From: Priapulus caudatus
Taxonomy: Eukaryota > Priapulida > Priapulimorpha > Priapulimorphida > Priapulidae
Assembly (NCBI RefSeq): GCF_000485595.1
Contig: NW_014577311.1
Span: forward strand, 220,455-244,502
Length of the DNA stretch: 24,048 nucleotides
Direction of reading: 5' to 3'
Made by a program: the position numbers and the translations under genes. Below, piece after piece: positions 1 through 10,436 of this stretch (position 1 is the first letter of the stretch; each line of letters starts with the position of its first letter). Under the pieces are notes generated by a model. It did not search any database. It was not told the origin of the DNA and saw only the letters and a program-made list of their open reading frames with translations.

Positions 1-298
1 GTGTATGCGTGCGTGGGTGCGTGCGTGCGTGCGTGCGTGTGTATGTGTGTGTGCGTGCGTGTGTGCGTACGTGCGTGCGTGCGCGTGGTTATAGAATAGT
101 GCTTGAAAATGAAAGCGACGTTTCCCAGGGTGTCCGAAAGAATTGCCACAAAAGAACTCCCTACGAGAAAAAAAACCACGAAAGTCCACGAAAACTCAAC
201 TCTCGCGATAGATTTTCTCAGATCGAACGAGTACCCATGTATCGATAAACGGAATAAATCGAATGCCGTAACATTTCTTTCATAACATTTTTTTGCAG

Positions 299-421
299 AT
301 GGGAGGCAACACGCAGTTCAAGATGATGCAGGAGAATGGCTTCCTCTACGATGCATCGATGCCCACCATCCAGAACAACCCGGCTCTCTGGCCATACACG
401 CTCGACTACCTGAGCACACAG
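299..421 (+). pseudogene. Duplicate of CDA-like exon 5 (copy 1)
   Basis: Identical by eye to 8540-8662, with the same acceptor and donor and 41 open codons. It lies upstream of the LDLa exon, so it cannot belong in normal order to the gene at 4179-10844. It is part of an upstream tandem copy, an exon fragment, or a falsely duplicated haplotype. I typed it as pseudogene because of the order conflict; the exon itself is intact. Confidence 0.75.
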
Positions 422-690
422 GTGCGCACCGCACAGCTAGTAGCCGTAGATAATCAGTATAATAAGCATTACATAGGTAAACAATAGATAAGTAATAAGT
501 AAATAGTAGATAATTAATAGGTAATCAGTAAATAAGTAGTGTTATAATTAGTCTGATTAATTAATTAATTAATTAATTAATTTACCGATCAATAAATAAA
601 ACACAAGTTAATTAACTACTTTGGCGAAGGGAAACAGTGCTATAACTATGACGAGCCTGTTATATCAGAACTTGACGTCTTACGTTGCAG

Positions 691-789
691 GAGTGCACCG
701 TGCCCCCGTGCCCACACAGCTCCTTCCCTGGAGTCTGGGAAGTACCCATCGTTGACCTATTCGACAAGATGGGATGGAAGTGCAACCAG
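691..789 (+). pseudogene. Duplicate of CDA-like exon 6 (copy 1), intact frame
   Basis: A 33-codon open exon ([20 protein letters not shown] then [13 protein letters not shown]) between GTTGCAG and GTAGGC. It keeps the base that is missing in the downstream copy. It ends in phase 0, while the LDLa exon at 4179 needs one leftover base, so splicing from this exon into the LDLa exon would be out of frame. It is therefore best read as the 3' remnant of an upstream copy. Confidence 0.75.
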
Positions 790-1819
790 GTAGGCAGGGC
801 AGAACGGCTCCCCCACACGCCCAGCCGTCCATATTGTATCCAAAATTACATCGCATTCAGTACGTAGTCATGACAACAGAAATATGTGATCGCTGCGACA
901 TCGAACAAGAAGAAACTATTTATCGTAAGCCAGGAGGTAACACATAACAAAACACATCAAATATAAACGCATAACACCTAACGCATAACTCATAAGGCAT
1001 AACACATAAGTGCGTGTGTGTGTGCGCGTGTGTGTGTGAGTGTGTTGATGTGTGGGTCGGCAAGGGTTGTGTCAGTGAACTAGATTCTCGGTCAGAATCT
1101 TGACTGCGCTGACCCAACCCACGTCCTTAGTTAACCGTGCTTCTGCTCTTTCTCAATGCCACCATTGTTATCGCCGTGGTGCCGAGTTAGAGGAGGATGA
1201 GAAGAAGGTAGGGTGCCGCTGGAAAAAAAATAAACAGCCGACGTCAAAGCACCTACTGATTGTATCATCATCATTTCACCTGAAAGTGAATTCCGGCCAA
1301 AAGAGTCATAATCATTCCACCCTAAATACTTGTAAAACTGGGTTACCATAATTTAGACTACGTATATATATATATATATACACAGAGCGAGAGAAGGAGA
1401 GGGGGGCGAGAGTAGAAGTAGAATAAAGGAAATGGCGGTATAAAACTGCTATATGTCATCAGTACAAAGATTTAGAACATGAAGAAAGATTCTATAAACT
1501 GATGTTTATTTAATCATACGGACTTCCAAGTAAGTTATAACAAAATAAACATGCACCAGTTTATTCAATCTTTCTTTATGTCCCACATATATATATATAT
1601 CGTGGTCTAAGAAGGCAGCTGAGATGTCGCGCCAGTGAGAGAGAGATCCAATTAACATCGCGTTGTCGTGCGCTCTTTATCGCTCTCTGCGTCTATAGAT
1701 GCTTATTGCATGTGACCGCGGCAGCGGACGCACAGTTACACCATCAGTCACCAGGTCACCAGGTCACCGGTTCTTTACGCACGCATAAACAAACACGCGG
1801 CAAGAACGTCAAGCGAAGG

Positions 1820-1965
1820 CCACAATGACGTAAGATTAAAAACAAAATGGCGATGCGTATACACTTGCGAGCTGTTGCGAAAGTTTCACGGCGCCAACGC
1901 GATATGAGACTGCCGCCACGACGTCACAATCGTAACGGTATGTAGTGATGTTACGTCACGACCAT
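1820..1965. promoter_or_regulatory. Cluster of CRE-like ACGTCA motifs
   Basis: ATGACGTAAG (about 1824), CGACGTCACA (about 1919) and TTACGTCACG (about 1951), with AAAATGGCG (about 1844), which resembles a YY1 site. GCTGTTGCGAAAGTTT and GCTTTTGCGAAAGTTT repeat at about 1870 and 1990. This is motif-level evidence only; no transcription start is shown. Confidence 0.2.
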
Positions 1966-2411
1966 ACACTGTTGCAGTTACACTCCACGAGCTTTTGCGA
2001 AAGTTTTCTGGGGCTGGGGGAGCAGCACAGGTAACCGGTTTGGAGACGATGGAGTCAGCGTAAACGATACGCGGTGGTTATGGCTGGATGGTTAACGAGA
2101 ATGAAAGATTAAATTAAACGCAATAAAGTTGTTCAAAACACGCAATAAATTCCGCTCTAACCACGTCATTACGCGAACACACACAATGCTATAATGCACT
2201 GTCGCGGCCGTGTCGCAGCGCCTTTCGCCATAATAGATCAAGTGACCCGTTAATATCACTAATGTATCTAAGCATAATATTAAACTAAGTTCATGTGCTG
2301 CACGCAAGCGTAGAACATATCGTGGCTGACCGAAGTTACGAACACATGCGAAACTACATCGGCGAAACAGTGCGACATACAATTGTTTCGTAATGGTCGC
2401 GGGTGAAATAA

Positions 2412-2772
2412 AAAAGGCATATCACAACGCGCACTTCATAGTATCACGGTGGCCACATATCGAATGGCACAAGACAAAGTTCACTATATAGTCTCAATGG
2501 GATAATATACAGAAAGGCATATAACAGCGTCAACGCGGGAGCAACACTGAAAGACATGTAGTACAGCCTTCACTAACCAAGACCACGAGGACAACACAGA
2601 ATCCCAGATAGCATAACCTTCATTATACGGTATCATGCAGGCAACAAATAGTAAGGCGTATCATAACGTTCACTATCGGGGTCACCGTGTAGAATAGCAC
2701 AACCCAACGTTCTCTATATGGGATCACGGGGGCAACACATAGAAATCGATACAACACAACTGGCACTATATC
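2412..2772. repeat. Degenerate ~50-bp minisatellite
   Basis: About seven or eight decayed units share the pattern GGCATAT-ACAACGTTCACTAT followed by G-TCACGGGGGCAACACATAGAA. The clearest units are near 2412, 2640 and 2690. Unit length varies from about 38 to 52 bp. Confidence 0.5.
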
Positions 2773-3071
2773 TTTGTGTTTCGTTTTCTGCTGCTGCGGG
2801 TTATCCCATAATTGCACTCCCGTGCGCCAGTTCGCGCATCACGCGAAAAAAAGGAAACCGGGTGAAAGGAGAACGTCGTCTAACTGGGTTAAACGCTTAT
2901 CTTCACATAAAAGCAACAGTTTCGTCGACGGCTCACGCGTTAGTCGGTAAGCGTGGGTCATGATCCCACGCGACCTGCTGTGTGTGCGATTACACGCGCC
3001 ACCGTCACGCCTCCACCCGCGCATGCGCGCGAGCCTCGGAGCGTAAGTTCGTCTGCTGCAGGAATACGCGC

Positions 3072-3121
3072 TGCCGCGCGCGCAGCGTGCGTGCGCGCGC
3101 GCGCGGGTGTGTGTGTGTGTG

Positions 3122-3155
<34 letters not shown>

Positions 3156-3238
3156 TCGCGCTTGCGTGTCGCGTGCGCGTGTGCGTGTGCGCGTGCGCGT
3201 GTGCGTGTGCGATGCGCGTGCGCGTGTGCGTCGTGCGT

Positions 3239-3269
<31 letters not shown>

Positions 3270-3285
3270 CGCGCGCGCGTGTGGT
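3072..3285. repeat. Alternating purine-pyrimidine (GT/GC)n tract
   Basis: About 210 bp of almost uninterrupted alternation: (CG)n, (GT)n, then GCGTGC/GTGCGT mixtures. All overlapping open frames here are repeat translations on both strands. Confidence 0.9.
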
Positions 3286-3539
3286 GCAGCAGTGAACGCA
3301 CGCGGGATATATATATGGGTTATATTATGGCTTATATAACTTATAAGATTTGTTACGACTGGGCGGCGTGATGACACAGCCCGCAGCGTAGTGAGAGGGC
3401 GAAGATCAGGTTTTACTAGAACAGGAAGCGCTCCATTGTAGCAGCTAGGCAGATAGGCGTGCATGCGTACGTGTCTATATTAGCGATTGCGATGAAAGTA
3501 ACGTGCTGCGGGGCTTTTCACTGTTTATGGTCTTCAGGT

Positions 3540-3699
3540 CACAGCCGTCTCTCCCCCTCTCTATATCTCTCTCTGCATGTCTCTCGCTCTTTCTCTCTCT
3601 CACTCTATCTATATATTTATCCATCTATTTCTCTCTCCTACTCTATCAATATATGTATATATATATATAGAATATATATATATACATATATATATATGA

Positions 3700-3755
<56 letters not shown>
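3540..3755. repeat. (CT)n-rich then (AT)n microsatellites
   Basis: A pyrimidine-rich stretch (CTCTCTCT with TATC interruptions) passes into (AT)n with ATGAATAT interruptions up to the fold-back element at 3756. Confidence 0.85.
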
Positions 3756-3758
<3 letters not shown>

Positions 3759-3870
3759 CAGGAGTTAATAATGACAAATTGTATTAAAAGTTGTTTGTCA
3801 TTATTTTCATATTTGTCATATTTGTCATATTCACATATTTGTCATTGTTTGTCATTTTAACTCCTGCTTA
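3756..3870. mobile_element. MITE-like fold-back element 1 inside (TA)n
   Basis: Inverted arms CAGGAGTTAATAATGACAAA (3759-3778) and TTTGTCATTTTAACTCCTG (about 3849-3867) pair with a one-base gap. The loop holds several TTTGTCATA repeats. (AT)n flanks both sides. No coding capacity. The termini resemble those of the hairpin at 10237-10283. Confidence 0.5.
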
Positions 3871-3875
3871 TATAT

Positions 3876-3877
3876 TA

Positions 3878-3919
<42 letters not shown>

Positions 3920-3926
3920 TATATCT
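3876..3926. repeat. (AT)n microsatellite
   Basis: A nearly pure AT run after the fold-back element, ending in GAATATATC. With the tract before 3756 it probably formed one array that the element split. Confidence 0.9.
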
Positions 3927-4178
3927 TTCTCCCTTGCACGCGCTTCCCTCCTGTCTCTCTCTTTCTCCCTTTCTCATTCTGTGGGGGAGGCAGTTGACCG
4001 CAGGCGTAATTTTCCCCGCAGTACTGGCCTGCTAATTGAAAATCCAGCTGAAATGTAGGAGGAAGAGTTGGAGCGTTGCTGCTAGCAAGCACCGCGCATC
4101 AGACTCGCAAATTCATGCACCTAGCTCCTATATATAGACGATACGACGATCCTATAGTGCATCACTTTGTCATTTCAG

Positions 4179-4281
4179 ATAACTGCCTCACACTGCTCTG
4201 CGACGATGGCACTTGTCTACCAGGGGGCGCTCGTGCGATGGTTTTGCTCAATGCGCGATGGGTCGGACGAGAGAGATTGCG
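4179..4281 (+). CDS. CDA-like exon 1 of window: LDLa domain
   Basis: Begins after TTTCAG and ends before GTGAGT, leaving phase 1. Read piecewise it gives a complete six-cysteine LDL-receptor class A module: [27 protein letters not shown], including the acidic DGSDE calcium-binding segment. Two single-base deletions, near 4233 and near 4254, break the frame between CLPGG and CDGF and between FAQC and DGSDE. The final G joins the next exon to form Ala, giving DC-AEMCDP, as in other deacetylases. LDLa modules bind ligands or partner proteins and do not catalyse. Confidence 0.82.
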
Positions 4282-4291
4282 GTGAGTAGCC

Positions 4292-4334
<43 letters not shown>

Positions 4335-4497
4335 GTGTGTCTGTGTGTGTGTGTGTGTGCTTTTCAGTCCTAATTCATCTAACGCTATGTTACGCTAGCG
4401 TTAACCCCAACCCCGGAATGCAAGATGTCGACCTCTCTGTATGCTTATATATAGGAAATTATATACATGTAAAAATTGAATAAGATGTCAATATTAT

Positions 4498-4536
<39 letters not shown>

Positions 4537-7500
4537 AATAAATAAACATATCTATAATATATATTTTATATATATTATATATATATTTGTTATGTCACGT
4601 TGCATTCGCAGCTGAGATGTGTGATCCTAACCGCTGCCGTCTGCCAAACTGCCGCTGCTCGGGTACGGACATCCCTGGCGGGCTCCTTCCTAGCGAGACT
4701 CCGCAAATGGTCATCATCTCGTTCGAGGGCGGAATACGGCTTAGCGAGTACAACCATCTCTACCAGCAGATATTCAAGTAAGTCGCAGTCATGCACTGAG
4801 TTTTCCTTGACCTTCGTCAGCGCAACCTCTCAGGCGGGAGGGCAGTTGGTAAATTGCGATCAGGGAAGCGGGGGGGGGCATTGCTGTTCTATAGTTATTT
4901 ATAGAATGGTTTGGGTAACCTTAACAACCACGAACGACGAACGTCGAGGATGATAAAATGTAGTATGAATGTAAGATGTTTACTAAAAAACATTGTTAGT
5001 TAGTGAGAAATCCAAAGAGACATAATACAAGATTGCGTGGCACAGCTTTGCTGTTGATCCTGAGCGCTGCGCGCGGATGAGACGCGCAGTTCGCGGGATA
5101 TGCGCACGCGACCGCGGGGATGTTCAAGTATGAAGCGCTGTCCGCAGTGGAGACGTGCGCCAAATTCGAGGCCCGGCGCACGTCTCCACAACGGTCAGCG
5201 AATGGTCTGTAGTTTTAGAAGATAACAATGAAGACTTTGTTCTAAATAAGAACTATCGGGCGGCTAAATAAGAGGCAATATACAGACCTTTGAATTTCTT
5301 GACTAGCCCGTCAAAGGGCTTGTTGGGGGTCCATTATGCAGAGCTTCCAATTGAAATGGCCCATAAAATTGTCAAGTGGAATTGTGTTTTTCGGAACCCC
5401 AAAGAAAATGTCTCCCTCTTACATGCACCCCCCTCCCTGATCAATCACGCATTCAGGCGTCAACAATAACAGAGATGAAATTGTGTTGAGTTTTGTGGCT
5501 CTTGACGCACGTGCATTGACGTACAAGACTGTTGAAAGCACAGGCACTTGGACCGTCTCAATAAAAATAAATATTCACACCATTTTTCACAATGATCGAC
5601 CGCCTGTGTGCAAAATAGGTGAACGTATGTGAAACATATACGGTTAGTAATTACTGTGACATATCCGTGACTAACTGACACCACTAAATTGGTAAATGTT
5701 CTATGCACCTTAAGAAATGCTGAGAAATTACGAGGTTATCATCGCAGAACTCCCGAACACCGTACGTCACAAAGCTATATGTAAACAAACACGCGTGTTG
5801 CGAGTGCCTGCCTCCGATATCCATTTCGAGGCTTGCTAAGCCAAGCATAAGGCCGCGCGGCAAGACGTCACACACACAGCTACGTTCATTGGCTAAACAT
5901 AGGATCTATAAATAGTAAATATCTAGTAATAGTTTTATTTATAGATCGCTATGAGCTAAAACAATCGAGTAGCGCGGTTAGGAATTTTCGGAATTATTTA
6001 ATTTGAAGAAAAACTTCAATGTTCATATATATTATGAATGACGCACTCGTTCATTTCCGACAGCGAGTGAAAATGCCAAACATTTTTGCACTTCGATGCG
6101 AATGCATCGGCCGGGCATTTCATTATTTCTAAAACGTAAACAGGCTGGCGAAAGACAGTAGGTACAGTAACTGGTCACGTCGGTGACGTCCCATTCATGT
6201 CCATCAACGAAGAAGGCGGGGCTTATTATGATTACAGAGATGCGAAAATGCAACAGAAGTACGTAGCGCAGTGCGCTAAACAGCGTGGATAACGTATATT
6301 TAACGTGGTAACTCTATCGTAGGAAACCGTTCTAACATAGCAGAAGCCCTAGTTCCTGAGATCGGCGATTTGGTGGTCCAATGGGTCCATTTTTATAAAT
6401 ATAAAAAAACTGGTGCGGCGTAGGCTGTGATTGGAAGACACAAAGTGTCAATCCCGCGCGCCTCGGCATCATGGCGCATCAACGTCAAGCTGTTAATTAT
6501 GTGGCTGTTGCTGTTGTGACGCTGACGTTGCTGTCGCTGATTCTGACGTTGTTGATGCTGATGCAATTACACAGATGTTGTTGACGCTGATGCTGATGAT
6601 GCAGATCTATTACTTCACATAATTAAAATCACTAACGCAACTATTAAGCAATTATTAAAGCCGATAACCAGTGTAAATTCAACTACCGTTATCGCTAGCG
6701 ATCTGATGAGTGTGACGTGGTGATCACTAAGGAGCGATGATATGATGATTTCTGTGTGTGTTTGCACTACAGCAATTGTTATCGACACGTACGTTACACG
6801 TTTACCGGTCGATTTTGCGAATTCAACTCGTGCAAGATTACAATTTACAGCAATACGCTAGCAAATATATGTAAACGAATATCAGTACCACGAAGGTAAG
6901 TGATTAGTGGTCATAATAAGCTAAGGAACGTATACACTTGCTTCTTTATTGGTGGCAAAATTTAATGAGAAAATGTGTATTTTCTTGGCTAACTCTTGGG
7001 TTATTATCTTACTCTTGACTACAGGAAGGTGAATGCGCAGCGGAGGCGGGAGCCGAGGTCCACCCTAACGGCTGTCCGATCCGAGGAACCTTCTCGTCTC
7101 GCACGACTACACCGACTACGCCGTCGTTCAGTCGCTCTACCACCAGGGACATGAAATAGGTGAGTGAGTGAGTGAGCGAGCGAGTGAGTGCGTGAGTGAG
7201 TGAGTGCGTGAGTGAGTGAGTGCGTGCGAGTGAGTGAGTGAGAAGGAGTGAGTGATGGTGAGTGTGTGAGTGAGTGAGTGCGTGAGCGAGTGAGTGAGTG
7301 GGTGAGTGAGCGAGTGAGCGAGTAAGCGTGTGAGCGAGCGAGTGAGTGAGTGAGTGAGAGTGTGAGTGGAGTAAGTGACAATAAGTGAGTGAGTGCGCAC
7401 AAAATAAATGGCTTCACTATCCCGCCCTACATCGTCTCGTCACACGCCCACGCCACCTAGCGTTGTTCTCCGCTTCTCTGGTCTTTCGTTAATATTCGGC

Positions 7501-8037
7501 GTTATTATGCTGGCCGTTCGCTAAAATTCCACCGGTACGTTTAGCCGCTAATAAAAACACGCCACCAGCCAACAGATACATCAACCGCGGCAGCTTCTCC
7601 GCTAGAGTAATAGCTGTTATTACCCTGCTACAGCGGTGCCACATTACTGTGTGGGTTACGGTACGGATTTCTTCCTCCCTCATTCCTTTTAAAATTCTCG
7701 TCGTTCATAGAATTTTTCGCGGTCAGCAGCTGTTTCTACTGCGCTATGAGATCGTGACTACGTGAATTCCTGCGCTCACATAACATTGCTTCTGCAGCCG
7801 CCCACTCCATCAGCAAGCGTCTGCCGTCCGATTGGTGGCGAACGCCACCTTGCGGGACTGGACGGAAGAGATGGCAGATGAGAGAACGATCCTGAAGAAA
7901 CCTGGCTAAAGTGAACGTGAGGGACGTGAAGGGAATGCGCACGCCCTACCTGCAGGTACGCGCTGTCTGCACTCTACCACCCCGAGAAACACCGGGCTCA
8001 TGAATATCTTGTGTAATTGTGTGCGTGCGAGTGTGCG

Positions 8038-8070
<33 letters not shown>

Positions 8071-8102
8071 CTCTCCTCTGCTCTCGTCTCTCCTCTGCTC
8101 TG

Positions 8103-8194
<92 letters not shown>

Positions 8195-10383
8195 CGTATG
8201 TGTGTGTCTGTGTGTGCGTGTGTGTGTGTGCGTACGTGCGTGTGTATGCGTGCGTGGGTGCGTGCGTGCGTGCGTACGTGGGTATGTGTGTGTGCGTGCG
8301 TGTGTGCGTGCGTGCGTGCGTGCGCGTGGTTATAGAATAGTGCTTGAAAATGAAAGCGACGTTTCCCAGAGTGTCCGAAAGAATTGCCACAAAAGAACTC
8401 CCTACGAGAAAAAACCCCACGAAAGTCCACGAAAACTCAACTCTCGCGATAGATTTGCTCAGATCGAACGAGTACCCATGTATCGATAAACGGAATAAAT
8501 CGAATGCCGTAACATTTCTTTCATAACATTTTTTTGCAGATGGGAGGCAACACGCAGTTCAAGATGATGCAGGAGAATGGCTTCCTCTACGATGCATCGA
8601 TGCCCACCATCCAGAACAACCCGGCTCTCTGGCCATACACGCTCGACTACCTGAGCACACAGGTGCGCACCGCACAGCTATAGTAGCCGTAGATAATCAG
8701 TATAATAAGCATTACATAGGTAAACAATAGATAAGTAATAAGTAAATAGTAGATAATTAATAGGTAATCAGTAAATAAGTAGTGTATAATTAGTTGTTAA
8801 TTAATTATTAATTAATTAATTTACCGATCGATAAATAAAACACAAGTTAATTAACTACTTTGGCGAAGGGAAACAGTGCTAACTATGACGAGCCTGTTAT
8901 ATCAGAACTTGACGTCTTACGTTGCAGGAGTGCACCGTGCCCCCGTGCCCACACAGCTCCTTCCCTGGAGTCTGGGAAGTACCCATCGTTGACCATTCGA
9001 CAAGATGGGATGGAAGTGCAACCAGGTAGGCAGGGCAGAACGGCTCCCCCACACGCCCAGCCGTCCATATTGTATCCAAAATTACATCGCATTCAGTACG
9101 TAGTCATGACAACAGAAATATGTGATCGCTGCGACATCGAACAAGAAGAAACTATTTATCGTAAGCCAGGAGGACAAAACACATCAAATATAAACGCATA
9201 ACACCTAACGCATAACGCATAAGGCATAACACATACCGCATAAACACATAACACATAACGCATAAGGCATAACACATAACGCATAACACATAACGCATAA
9301 AACATAACACATAACACATAACGCATAAACACATAACGCATAAGGCATAAGGCATAACACATAACGCATAAACACATAACGCATAAGGCATAAGGCATAA
9401 CACATAACGCGTAACACATAACGCGTAACTCATGGGGTAACACAGGGTGTCTCGCTAGCTTACTCCCTCTTGTTTCACCTTCTACCATCGGCTGTGCAGT
9501 GAAAGATTGGTTTCTCTTTCCACCTTCCACCACCTCCTCCTCCTCCTCGTCGTCGTCGTCCTCCTCGTCATAATCTTCCTTCTCCTCGTACTCCTCCTCC
9601 TCCTTCTTGTCCTCCCCTCCACCTCCTCCTCCTTCTTGTCCTCCACGTCCACCTCTTCCCCTTCCTCTTCCTCCTCCTTCTTGTCCTTCCCGCATCCTCC
9701 CCCCCCTCCTCCTCCTCCCCTTCATTCGCGTCCTCCTTCACTTCCTCCTCCTCCTTCCACTCGTCCTCTCCCTCCTCCCAGCTCCTGCGCTGACACGCTA
9801 CATCTTCTCTTTCCTTCTCTCGACCAGGTCGACCAGTGCCTCTTCCCGACAACAAGGAGGAAGGGCGCTCGAGCTGCTAATGGCGAACTTTGCGCGCCAC
9901 TACGTGACGAACCGCGCTCCGATGCAGCTCATACTGCGTCCGCGCTGGTTCTACGAGGCACACTACAACCTGGAAGCGATGCAGGAATTCCTCGACATGC
10001 TAACAGATGGCGCTCAACCGGAGGTGTGGTTCGTCACGGTGGAGCAGGTGAGAGTGATTGCTGGCCCGGGCAGTATAAGTAAATAAATAAATACATGAAT
10101 AAATAATTAAATAAATATATATATTATATATATTTTATTTAATTATATATATATTATATTAAGATGTAACACCCTATTCTATTTTTCTAGCAATATTATA
10201 TATATCACTGAAGATATATATGTATATATATATATCATCAGGAGTAGATAATAGAAGATAGTCTTCTATTATCTACTCCTGATATCATGCATCTGAATAT
10301 TCTATAAAGATGAAAGCGCTTGTGTAAAACTAAATGTCGGATTATACTTTATGCAACCAAAGAACTTTTCTACTATAATATAT

Positions 10384-10436
<53 letters not shown>

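Larger units (their letters stand above)
1..1010 (+). repeat. Long direct repeat, copy 1
   Basis: Matches 8242 to about 9234 across a GTGC/GTGT tract, an intron, two exons and the intron between them. It differs by a few substitutions and about a dozen short indels. Homology stops near 1010 inside a CATAACA-type repeat, after which copy 1 passes into GT-rich sequence. The left end is cut by the window edge, so the unit may be longer. Confidence 0.85.
1011..3060. other. Non-coding stretch: intron or intergenic
   Basis: No exon with supporting splice sites or a recognisable domain. Contents: GT-rich start (1010-1055), short (TA)n at 1362 and 1588, a 1820-1965 segment with three CRE-like TGACGT/ACGTCA elements and a duplicated TTGCGAAAGTTT, and a degenerate ~50-bp tandem repeat at 2412-2772. 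The missing 5' exons of the deacetylase were looked for here and not found. Confidence 0.5.
8242..9234 (+). repeat. Long direct repeat, copy 2
   Basis: Partner of 1-1010. The offset shrinks from 8241 to 8227 bp along the alignment because of small intron indels. It continues rightward into the 7-bp CATAACR array, which copy 1 largely lacks. Confidence 0.85.

Noticed and set aside
1100-1351. 83-aa plus frame with AAG|GTAGGG donor-like site near 1207
   Set aside because: No chitin-binding cysteine pattern and no acceptor, so not taken as the missing 5' deacetylase exon.
2953-3464. Open frames of Val/Cys/Arg or His/Thr repeats on both strands
   Set aside because: Products of the (GT)n/(GC)n tract.
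5162-5180. Pol III B-box-like TTCGAGGCC, possible tRNA-derived SINE
   Set aside because: No A box at proper spacing, no cloverleaf, no 3' tail.
7019-7417. Minus-strand SLTHSLTHS frame
   Set aside because: Translation of the (GTGA)n array; the opposite strand carries the true exon 3.
7906-8489. Open frames of 107-174 aa over 8000-8490
   Set aside because: Translation of (CT)n and (GT)n microsatellites; the real exon begins at 8540.
9152-9725. Long minus-strand open frames with [13 protein letters not shown] repeats and a [13 protein letters not shown]-part
   Set aside because: They translate a 7-bp minisatellite (open in all three frames) and the (TCC)n tract; no splice or domain support.
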